Assembly (NCBI GenBank): GCA_000385875.2
Contig: KK365132.1
Location: 114,291-138,023 of the forward strand
DNA from: Anncaliia algerae PRA339
Taxonomy: Eukaryota; Microsporidia; Tubulinosematidae
Reading direction: 5' to 3'
Length of the DNA stretch: 23,733 bases
Shown: positions 16,588 to 23,733 of the stretch, one piece after another
Numbering within the stretch: the first letter of the stretch is position 1
How the letters are laid out: each line of letters starts with the position of its first letter
Position numbers and translations under genes: made by a program
Notes under the pieces: generated by a model
Seen by the model: only the letters and a program-made list of their open reading frames with translations
Told to the model about the DNA's origin: nothing
Databases searched by the model: none

Positions 16588-17850
16588 ATGCAGGAAGAAG
16601 AGAAAACAAATTTACCTAACCTAAAAGAGATCTGCAATGCAAAATACCAAAATCCAAAATTCGTATATGATGGAAAGAGAATGAGAGTCCTAACTGTGAG
16701 AAGAACTCTGGACTATGCATCGGCTTATGTATACAGAAAGTATTTTAAAAAACCTATGCCAATATGTATTGACAGCACATCCTTTTTAGGGCTGCAGCCG
16801 GACCCTGCAAAAAAATATTCTAATGAAAGCCAAATTTTATACATGAAAGAGCCTTTATTTTGTGAACCTAAAGAAGCTATAACTAGTGAATTCGCGCATA
16901 TTTCAATTAACAAAATAAAATGTCCTATAAATGTTGTAAAATATACCCCAGATGGAAGAAGGCTTATGTCGGGCACTTCAACGGGCGAATTCACACTTTG
17001 GAATGCATTTAGCTTTAATTTTGAAACCATCTTACAAGCCCATGAATCTCCTGTTAGAAGTCTTTGTTGGTCACCTAGCGGGAAATTTTTAGTTAGCGGT
17101 GATTCTTTAGGAATTATGAAGTTTTGGCATCCTTCGATGTTGAATTTATTGAAAATTGATGCACACAATGAGCCTGTGAGAGATATTTCATTTTCATCAT
17201 CGGATAGCAAATTTTGCACAGCTTCTGATGACGGTACCATTAAAATATGGGACTCAAAGGAATCAAAAGAGGAAGGACAACTTAAAGGCCACGGTTGGGA
17301 TGTAAGAGTAGCACAATGGCATCCTGAATATTCTTTAATTGCTTCTGGAGGCAAAGATAACCTAGTAAAATTATGGGATCCACGAGTTAAAAAAGAACTT
17401 AATACACTTCATATACATAGAAATACCATTTTGGCTCTTCAATGGTCTAAGGATGGTAAATATTTACTTTCTGGAGGGAAGGATCAGGTTGTTAAGAAGT
17501 TTGATTTAAGAGCCTTTGAAGAAATTTTTTCCTATAAGAATCATAAGAAAGAGGTTACTGCTATTTGCTTACACCCTAATATTGATAGTCTGTTTGTATC
17601 AGCAAGCTCAGAAGGCGGATTGTATTTTTGGGAAATGTTTGATGAGAATCCTCTGAAGATAGTAAATCAAGCACATGACAACACAATATGGGGTTTAGAT
17701 TTTCATCCATTAGGCCATGTTTTGGCTTCAGGGTCAATTGACAATTCAGTGAGATTCTGGGTCAGAGAACGTCCTAATAAAATTATTGAGTCTAAGATTA
17801 AAAGCATAGAAGATAAAGAAAGAATTCCCGGTTTAAATATATTTGAATGA
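16588..17850 (+). CDS. PFS2: Pfs2/WDR33-type WD40 polyadenylation factor subunit
   Basis: The 420-aa protein has seven WD40 repeats and the N-terminal segment diagnostic for Pfs2 (yeast) and WDR33 (animals), a scaffold of the cleavage and polyadenylation factor that recognises pre-mRNA 3' ends in the nucleus. The diagnostic segment is DGKRMRVLTVRRTLDYASAY at residues 28-47, rich in basic residues as in the RNA-contacting part of WDR33. Repeats lie at about residues 108-140, 151-181, 192-222, 234-264, 277-306, 319-349 and 362-392. Each has GH- or AH-like starts and W/F-D-like ends, the best being IKIWD and VKLWD. It is slightly shorter than yeast Pfs2 (465 aa) and lacks the long C-terminal tail of WDR33. 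The frame is unbroken. The start is the first ATG, with A/T-only upstream sequence and no CCC motif. It is the clearest orthologue assignment in the window together with ribonucleotide reductase. Confidence 0.92.
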   Translation: MQEEEKTNLPNLKEICNAKYQNPKFVYDGKRMRVLTVRRTLDYASAYVYRKYFKKPMPICIDSTSFLGLQPDPAKKYSNESQILYMKEPLFCEPKEAITSEFAHISINKIKCPINVVKYTPDGRRLMSGTSTGEFTLWNAFSFNFETILQAHESPVRSLCWSPSGKFLVSGDSLGIMKFWHPSMLNLLKIDAHNEPVRDISFSSSDSKFCTASDDGTIKIWDSKESKEEGQLKGHGWDVRVAQWHPEYSLIASGGKDNLVKLWDPRVKKELNTLHIHRNTILALQWSKDGKYLLSGGKDQVVKKFDLRAFEEIFSYKNHKKEVTAICLHPNIDSLFVSASSEGGLYFWEMFDENPLKIVNQAHDNTIWGLDFHPLGHVLASGSIDNSVRFWVRERPNKIIESKIKSIEDKERIPGLNIFE

Positions 17851-19679
17851 TACAAAATAAAAATTTTTATGTACAAATTATAAATGTATGTAGAGGTATT
17901 TATAAAATATATCATAACTTTATATGATTCCTTTAACATTATTATAAAATTAAAAATATTTTATTTAAAAAAAATATTTATTCTTTCTACCTTACCTGAA
18001 CATGAAAAAAACCACTCCTTCTTACAAATAATTCTCATTTTCAACACCTCAAAAACTTTACTCTATTTACATAAGACATCTCTTAACCAAGTGATATACA
18101 AATGGATATGACAAAAATAATTCATAAAGTTTAAATGAACATAATATCCTCGTTAGTCTTTTAATTTTTTACGTGTAATGGTAATAAAGGAATATATATT
18201 GATTAAATCATTGAAAAGAATTTCTCCTGCGTTTTAATTTCAGGGATAGGATAGAATTACTATATATAAAGCAGTTTAATTTTTTGGGTATTTATAACTT
18301 GATATTATGATTATATTAATATATTATGAGTTTCTTTTACAAATTTTAATAAGAAAACTTATGTAATTATGAAATATGTAGGGATTCTTTATTTAGAGTA
18401 TATAGCTGAATAATCTCTTATTTTTTGTGCATATAAAACTATATTGAAATTAATGATTTCTAGTAATATTAAAAAGCCTTTTGAACTACCACATGAATAT
18501 TGGTATGGTAGCCTAAAGTTTTGATCAAATCTGGTTTGATCAAAGAAAGCCATATTGTTATCAGCTATTCAAAACTTCTATTGTATAAAACTACTTCTTT
18601 GTTAGTTTTTCTTTCTTATTTGGATGAACAAAGATAACAGTTCAGAATTTAAATATGTTAAGTAAAAATCTATGACCTTCTTTCATATATCCAAGATCAT
18701 AGATTTTACAATCTCATTCTTTTATATCTTGTTAATAAAATTTGTTAAATATTAACTATACCCATGCAGTTGTCTTAATTGTTTTATTAAAATAATCTAC
18801 GATTACATGTTGGTTATATTCTGTAACCAAACTCAGTTCTTTTCAAGAAGATCTTTTTTAATTTTTAAAAATTTTACAAATTAAAACTGTATTTATTAAT
18901 CGTAACATTTCTTCAATTTTGTTATTAAAAATATTGCATGGTCAATCAAATCATCTTTAAGAAATTATTTAATTTATTGATTATGTTGCCAAGTTTATTA
19001 TAAATCAAGTGAGTTTTATTTATCATGTAAAATCAATGAATAAAGAAATAAACAAAATACTCGCATTTAAATTCTATGTCTTAATATTGTCAAAATGGCT
19101 ATTTATTAGTCACCATAATCTCATCAAATTAAATTACTATTAGATAATAGATAATTAAGAATATCATTTTATAAAATAACTACTATTTTTTCCTTTATAG
19201 TTAGTTTCCTTTACCATATACAAAAGCAAATCTTTTATTTATATAAAATTTTTCATTATGCTTGAAAAAATTCTTATTCAGGTGTAATAATTTATTTTAT
19301 ATTTTTTCTAAACCATTAGTATCCTCAGAATCAAAGTCAGTTAAATATTTATATACATTTTTGAGTAAAAAATAAGAAATGTATATAAAATCATGAAAAG
19401 TAATATTAAAATAGTTTAAATATTTAATATTTTTTTAGCTAAAAAAGAATAATTAAATAAAAAATATTAAAAAAGAAGGTTGTCAAAGGCAAAGAAATAC
19501 AATCTTTATAAACCTATAATTTATAATCTGATCAATAATAGAATATATTACAGTAAAATATATAATTCAATTAATCTTATATTTAAATAAAATATTTGAT
19601 AGAATTAAATTTATTTGTTCAAAATGAAAATATTTACAATTCTTAAATATAAAATATATTTAATACTTTATAGATTTAT
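17851..19679. other. Long intergenic stretch between convergent genes
   Basis: About 1.83 kb between the 3' ends of the WD40 and ribonucleotide reductase genes. A 75-codon plus-strand frame at 17884-18111 starts 33 bp after the WD40 stop but is low-complexity and expected by chance. From about 18453 to 18890 several frames give protein-like pieces broken by stops, so a relic is possible. Two inverted-repeat structures lie at 18486-18511 and 18520-18544. The rest is featureless A/T-rich DNA. Confidence 0.45.
18486..18544. repeat. Cluster of inverted repeats
   Basis: CTACCA (18486-18491) pairs with TGGTAG (18506-18511) around a 14-nt loop. Nine bases later the decamer TTTGATCAAA, itself a perfect palindrome, occurs twice (18520-18529 and 18535-18544) separated by TCTGG, so it can fold as a 10-bp stem with a 5-nt loop or form two palindromic sites. 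No function known. Confidence 0.6.
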
Positions 19680-22055
19680 TTATGCACTACATGACTCACA
19701 GTTCTCATCATCCAAGGAACATGTAGAAAGAGACTTAACTGTTTGGTTTAACAATTCTTTATCAACTGTAAACTTAATAGCAGATGACTTAGGTTGTGTT
19801 CTTAGGTAATACATTCCTGTCTTTAATCCATTCTTCCAACCATAGAAATGCATACTAGTAAGCTGCTGCATTGTTGGGCTACTCATAAAAATATTTAAGG
19901 ACTGAGTCTGATCAATAAATGGTCCTCTACCAACTGATAAATCAATAATACTCTTCATTTTATACTCCCATACTGTTTTATATATGTCTCTTATTTCTTT
20001 AGGTATTATGGGTATGTTTTGAATAGATCCTTCATTCTGAATCAATAAATTTTTGATTTCATTGTTCCACAATCCTCTTTCTATTAAATCCTTCAATAAA
20101 TGTTTATTAATTACTTGGTATTCTCCAGCCAATGTTCTTCTTGTGTAAATGTTAGAAGTAAATGGTTCAATGCATTCATTAAACCCAAGTATCTGTGAGG
20201 TAGTTGCTGTTGGCATACAAGCAGTTAACAAAGAATTCCTTACTCCATGTTTAATGATTTTACTTCTAAGAGACTCCCAATCTAAATGACTATTAGGTTT
20301 AACATTCCACATATCAAATTGAAATTCTCCTTTAGAAAGAGGTGATCCTTCAAAGGATGAATAAGCTCCTTCTTCTATAGCCAATAGGTTACTCTCTTCT
20401 AATGCTGCATAGTAAATACATTCAAAGATATTTCTATTTAATACTTTAGCTTCCTCTGAATCAAATGATATTTTAAGCATGGCAAATAAATCAGCTAAGC
20501 CTTGTACTCCAATACCAATGGGTCTATGCTTAATGTTGCTACTTTTTGCTTCAACTACAGGATAAAAATTGTAATCAATTATTTTGTTTAAATTTCTACA
20601 AATAACCTTTGTTACTTCCATTAATTTAGAAAAATCATAGAAAAAGGGAGAATTATTTTTCAAATTAAGTTTTTCATTGATTTCATTTCTTAAAAGTGCT
20701 TCATTTGATTCTCTTTTTACTAAGAAGGAAGGTAAAGCAATGCTTGCTAAGTTACAAACTGCTACTTCATTCTCACTGGTAAATTCTAAGATTTCTGCGC
20801 ATAAGTTACTTCCTTTTATTATTCCTAAGTTCTTTTGGTTGTTTTTTTTATTACAGCTGTCTTTATAAAGAATGTATGGAGTACCTGTCTCTATCTGTGC
20901 TTCAATAATTGCTCTCCATAATTTCTGGGCTGGTATTCTTTTCCATACTTTATTTTCTTTCTCATATTTCTCATATAAATTATCAAATTCATCACCATAA
21001 ACTTCAGACAATCCCTTTGCAATATTTGGACAGAATAAACACCAATCTTCATTTTTTTCCACCTTCTTCATAAATAAATCAGGAACCCAAAGTGCTGTGA
21101 AAATACTTCTACTTCTCATCTCTTCTTTTCCTGTATTTTTTCTTAAATCTAAAAATTCAAGTATTTCTGGATGCCATGGCTCAAGGAAAAATGCTATTGA
21201 TGAAGCTCTTTTGTTTCCACACTGTGAAATAAATTTAGACATTGCTTCAAATACTTTTATCATAGGAATTATACCATTGGACGTTCCTCCTGTTGAAAGG
21301 GGAGAGCCTCTGGCTCTGATATGAGAAATGTTCACACCAATTCCTCCTGCCATTTTAGCTATGTGTGTACATTGTGTTAGTGTATCAAAAATTCCTTTTG
21401 CTGAATCATCCTTAATTGTGAGAAGAAAACAACTACTCATCTGGGTTTTATTGCTTCCTGCATTAAAAAGTGATGGTGTAGCATGTATAAAGTATTTATT
21501 ACTCATCAATTCATAAGTCTCTTTTACTTTCTCAAAATTCTCTCTATGTATAAAAACACTTACTCTTAAAAATAGATCTTGAGGTCTTTCAATTACCTCT
21601 CCATAAGAAAGCAGGTACCCCTTAAGGAGTGTTCTCAGTCCGAAAAAAGAAATAAGATTATCTCTTTTGTAATCTATTAATTTATCATAGGCTTCTTTAT
21701 TTTTACATACCAGATTATAGAAATCCTCTGAAATATACCTAGTGTTTTTGTATAAAAGAATGATCTTCTCTGAAAATGAATTGCTTGTAGATTTATGCAA
21801 AGATGAAACCAGTATTCTTGAAGCCAACACACCAAAATCAGGATGTAAAGACATGCAAGATGCTGCAGTTTCTGCAGAATACTCACATAATTCAGTTGTG
21901 GTCATGTTATTTACTATTCCCAGCATAATCTTATCCACAAATTCATTGGGATTGATATTCTTTGTATCTAATCCACATGTGTGTGCTTGTATTGACTTAA
22001 GCAATTTACTTCTGTCAAATGGTCTTGGCTCATTATTTCTTTTAATTATGAACAT
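19680..22055 (-). CDS. RNR1: Ribonucleoside-diphosphate reductase large subunit (class Ia R1)
   Basis: The 791-aa protein reduces NDPs to dNDPs with the R2 radical subunit, supplying DNA precursors. Residues 1-90 form the ATP-cone allosteric domain (MFIIKRNNEPRPFDRSKLLK at the start). The redox-active cysteines C209 (in SSCFLL) and C434 (in VAVCNLASI) pair, and the radical site NLCAE gives N417, C419 and E421. The PTATTS phosphate loop is at 615-620, and radical-transfer tyrosines Y749-Y750 are in GMYYLRTQ. The C-terminal cysteines C786 and C789 (CESC), which re-reduce the active site, are present. All catalytic residues are intact. Length is close to yeast Rnr1 (888 aa) minus its tail. Loop 2, which governs substrate specificity, reads QCGNKRASS where most eukaryotes have QGGNKRPGA. 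The start is chosen at the first ATG, with CCC five to seven bases upstream. The R2 gene is not in this window. Confidence 0.97.
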   Translation of the reverse strand: MFIIKRNNEPRPFDRSKLLKSIQAHTCGLDTKNINPNEFVDKIMLGIVNNMTTTELCEYSAETAASCMSLHPDFGVLASRILVSSLHKSTSNSFSEKIILLYKNTRYISEDFYNLVCKNKEAYDKLIDYKRDNLISFFGLRTLLKGYLLSYGEVIERPQDLFLRVSVFIHRENFEKVKETYELMSNKYFIHATPSLFNAGSNKTQMSSCFLLTIKDDSAKGIFDTLTQCTHIAKMAGGIGVNISHIRARGSPLSTGGTSNGIIPMIKVFEAMSKFISQCGNKRASSIAFFLEPWHPEILEFLDLRKNTGKEEMRSRSIFTALWVPDLFMKKVEKNEDWCLFCPNIAKGLSEVYGDEFDNLYEKYEKENKVWKRIPAQKLWRAIIEAQIETGTPYILYKDSCNKKNNQKNLGIIKGSNLCAEILEFTSENEVAVCNLASIALPSFLVKRESNEALLRNEINEKLNLKNNSPFFYDFSKLMEVTKVICRNLNKIIDYNFYPVVEAKSSNIKHRPIGIGVQGLADLFAMLKISFDSEEAKVLNRNIFECIYYAALEESNLLAIEEGAYSSFEGSPLSKGEFQFDMWNVKPNSHLDWESLRSKIIKHGVRNSLLTACMPTATTSQILGFNECIEPFTSNIYTRRTLAGEYQVINKHLLKDLIERGLWNNEIKNLLIQNEGSIQNIPIIPKEIRDIYKTVWEYKMKSIIDLSVGRGPFIDQTQSLNIFMSSPTMQQLTSMHFYGWKNGLKTGMYYLRTQPKSSAIKFTVDKELLNQTVKSLSTCSLDDENCESCSA

Positions 22056-22059
22056 TATA

Positions 22060-22062
22060 GGG
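22060..22062 (-). promoter_or_regulatory. CCC motif upstream of RNR start
   Basis: On the minus strand the start region reads AAAGCCCTATAATG: CCC is separated from the ATG by TATA. A CCC-like element close to the start codon is a recurrent microsporidian feature, here conserved in a housekeeping gene. Confidence 0.35.
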
Positions 22063-22241
22063 CTTTAGACTGAATATTTGTGTTTAAATACTTTTGGAGG
22101 GAAAATTGGAGGCAAAGAAAATATTTTAAAATTAATATTTTAATTATTTAAAATAAAAACCTTTTAGGTTTATTTAAATATTTGATAAATAAATTTGAAT
22201 AGGAATTATTTCATTAAAATAATTTTTTTTGTTATTTTACA

Positions 22242-22877
22242 TTAATCTTTATATAATTCATGAATAATATCATCATTAATCATTTTACAAATAACTCTAT
22301 CTAAATCATTAATCACTAAAAAACAATTTAAATTGTATTTGTCTCTTCTTTTAATCAATGATACAATATAATTTTTATTATTCATAATTATTTTATCATT
22401 TTTATTATTTTTTACTTTATAAATCGTAGATGCAACTAATTCTTTAAAGTTTTTCTCTTCATTTATGCAATTTATAATGATTTTAAATAGTTCATTGGTT
22501 AATTCAATAAATTCAACTTTATTTCTTATACTTTTTAAATTTCTTATTTTTTTTCTTATTGATTTTAATAAATTTTTTAATTCTTTTTCTTTATTTTTAA
22601 TTGCTTCCTTTAATTCATCCAATTTAATGACAGCATTAATTTTAAAATTTAATTGTTTTTGTTTAATAAAATTATAAATGAAAGAATTATTTGCATTAAT
22701 TAGTTTTTGCTTCAGGCCATTGATTTGAGGAATATTTTGGTAAGCTTCAATATTTTTTAACGTTTGAGAGCTAAATAGGAGTTTTATAAGAGGGGTATTA
22801 TTAATTGTATAAGTTAAATAGTTAATATCTTGTTCAGATTTTACAAAAGTAACCATAAATATATTGAGCAAATACAT
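22242..22877 (-). CDS. Hypothetical secreted or anchored protein, 211 aa
   Basis: Minus-strand ORF ending at 22242. The longest reading starts at 22916, but I choose the ATG at 22877-22875 because it is directly preceded by CCC and then begins with a compact signal-peptide-like segment (MYLLNIFMVTFVKS, then hydrophilic EQDINY). The first 13 codons of the longer form are A/T-rich upstream sequence. The mature part is asparagine-, lysine- and isoleucine-rich. It contains a charged, probably coiled-coil region with the repeated pattern of LDELKEAIKNKEKELKNLLK, then a less regular C-terminal third that includes YIVSLIKRRDKYNLNCF. No domain recognised. A signal peptide plus a lysine-rich coiled coil fits secreted microsporidian proteins such as polar tube, spore wall or host-exposed proteins, but that is inference. 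It is 186 bp upstream of the ribonucleotide reductase gene on the same strand. Confidence 0.75.
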   Translation of the reverse strand: MYLLNIFMVTFVKSEQDINYLTYTINNTPLIKLLFSSQTLKNIEAYQNIPQINGLKQKLINANNSFIYNFIKQKQLNFKINAVIKLDELKEAIKNKEKELKNLLKSIRKKIRNLKSIRNKVEFIELTNELFKIIINCINEEKNFKELVASTIYKVKNNKNDKIIMNNKNYIVSLIKRRDKYNLNCFLVINDLDRVICKMINDDIIHELYKD

Positions 22878-22880
22878 GGG
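22878..22880 (-). promoter_or_regulatory. CCC motif abutting start codon
   Basis: On the minus strand the sequence reads TTGCCCATG, with A/T-rich DNA on the upstream side. It decides the start choice for the 211-aa protein. Confidence 0.45.
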
Positions 22881-23298
22881 CAATATTTTTATTAAAAATA
22901 TATAAATAATTAACAAAAATTAAGATATTTATAAAAAATAAAGTTAAAAAATATAAAATTATCAATAAAATATCTTTATCCATTACAAGAAAGGACATAA
23001 AAATATATTTAAGGATTAATGTATGATAGCAAGTTTTGCTTTAGCTATTTTAATTAGTAAATAATATAGTTTTATAAAAAATTGTTACAAAAAATGAAAT
23101 CTTTTTGATGATTTTACTAGAATCTACTCTATTAAATATTTAATGGTAGCACTCTTCATCAACTAATATTCAATAAGTTAATTTAATGCAAAAGGCCTAC
23201 CTATTTACTGTCTCTATTTGATTATTAAGACAAGATGTTATATCATTATAATTAATTAAAAATTTAAGTTTAGAATTAAATTCAATAAATTTTCTGGA

Positions 23299-23339
23299 TC
23301 AATGCTATTATTTTAACCCGGGTAATAAAATAGCATTGA
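23299..23339. repeat. Long hairpin with CCCGGG apex
   Basis: TCAATGCTATT (23299-23309) is perfectly complementary to AATAGCATTGA (23329-23339), and the 19-nt interior carries the palindrome ACCCGGGT, so the whole can extrude as a cruciform or fold as an RNA hairpin. Flanking AAATTT-type stretches extend it imperfectly on both sides. There is no adjacent gene within 400 bp. Confidence 0.7.
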
Positions 23340-23733
23340 CAATTTATAAATTTTATTAAAGAAATTAAATATTACAAATAAATAAAATATGCTTTCCACC
23401 CAATATGAATACAGATAAGATGGAAACTATGTTGATAAGATTAAATAAAAAAGAAGATATTGAATTTCTACAATTAAACAAATTTCGCACGAAAAAATAA
23501 AGTATGAAGGATGCCACACAAGTCTATCAATGATATAATTTAAAGTTATTAACGATGCTATCCATATAGATGCATGAATAAATTGTGCTTATTTTATAAA
23601 AAAGAACTTTGATAAGAAATTTTTCTTTTTTTGAAAATATAAACTTTGATTTCATAACAATTTTTAAAGTCGTTAGTGCATGGTGTATCGATAAACCAAC
23701 ACATTCCATCATAAAAAAACTAAATCTACATCA

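Larger units (their letters stand above)
22878..23733. other. Terminal intergenic region
   Basis: About 860 bp to the window end. It holds the hairpin at 23299-23339 and a short plus-strand ORF (23405-23500, 31 codons, hydrophilic, METMLIRLNKKEDIEFLQ in the middle) that could be a tiny gene or relic. A 61-codon minus-strand frame at 23527-23712 shows no recognisable content. Otherwise A/T-rich with no call. Confidence 0.45.

Noticed and set aside
16725-17354. 209-codon minus-strand ORF opposite the WD40 gene
   Set aside because: Antisense shadow of a gene with clear WD40 repeats on the plus strand; it has no family features.
17884-18111. 75-codon plus-strand ORF just after the WD40 gene
   Set aside because: Low-complexity, isoleucine/leucine/lysine-rich, no start context, and frames of this length are expected by chance a few times in a window this A/T-rich.
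23527-23712. 61-codon minus-strand ORF near the window end
   Set aside because: Short, no motif, no start context. An overlapping frame looks equally protein-like, so neither can be supported.

Overview
This very A+T-rich window most likely comes from a microsporidian nuclear genome. The evidence is a set of short intron-poor eukaryotic genes (a compact Pfs2/WDR33-type WD40 protein, a fatty acyl-CoA ligase, a class I ribonucleotide reductase large subunit and a minimal Hsc20/Jac1 co-chaperone), pol III tRNA genes ending at T runs, start codons directly preceded by CCC, and a Merlin/IS1016-type DNA transposon. All stops in the solid genes are TAA. Genus cannot be assigned from sequence alone. 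The non-coding stretches are long for a microsporidian, which suggests one of the larger, repeat- and relic-bearing genomes of the group.

Layout. 1-734: low-complexity DNA with a possible decayed or very small gene on the minus strand. 735-2143: two unknown genes, convergent, with stops 26 bp apart. 2144-3804: no convincing gene. 3805-4333: tRNA-Arg(ACG) and a Jac1-like J protein, both on minus. 5008-5530: an unknown two-TM protein and tRNA-Thr(TGT), both on plus. 5890-7740: long-chain acyl-CoA ligase. 7741-10276: gene-poor DNA with interrupted reading frames and two islands of unusual G+C. 10277-11152: a minus-strand multi-pass membrane protein gene that reads as three exons joined by two introns of only 19 and 20 nt. 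11917-12291: decayed frame. 12544-13520: Merlin-like transposon with 44-45 bp terminal inverted repeats, interrupted by a run of exactly 100 N. 14320-15258: unknown coiled-coil protein. 15259-16587: relics resembling a broken serpin. 16588-17850: Pfs2-like WD40 protein. 19680-22055: ribonucleotide reductase R1. 22242-22877: unknown protein with a probable signal peptide. The last 0.86 kb holds a strong hairpin.

The recognisable genes are housekeeping: fatty-acid activation, mRNA 3'-end processing, dNTP synthesis, Fe-S cluster chaperoning and two tRNAs. No operon-like functional cluster is visible, as expected for a eukaryote. The most notable observations are the two ultra-short introns with nearly identical sequence in one gene, the loss of the HPD tripeptide in the Jac1-like protein, and the transposon whose two ends may have been joined artificially at the assembly gap.
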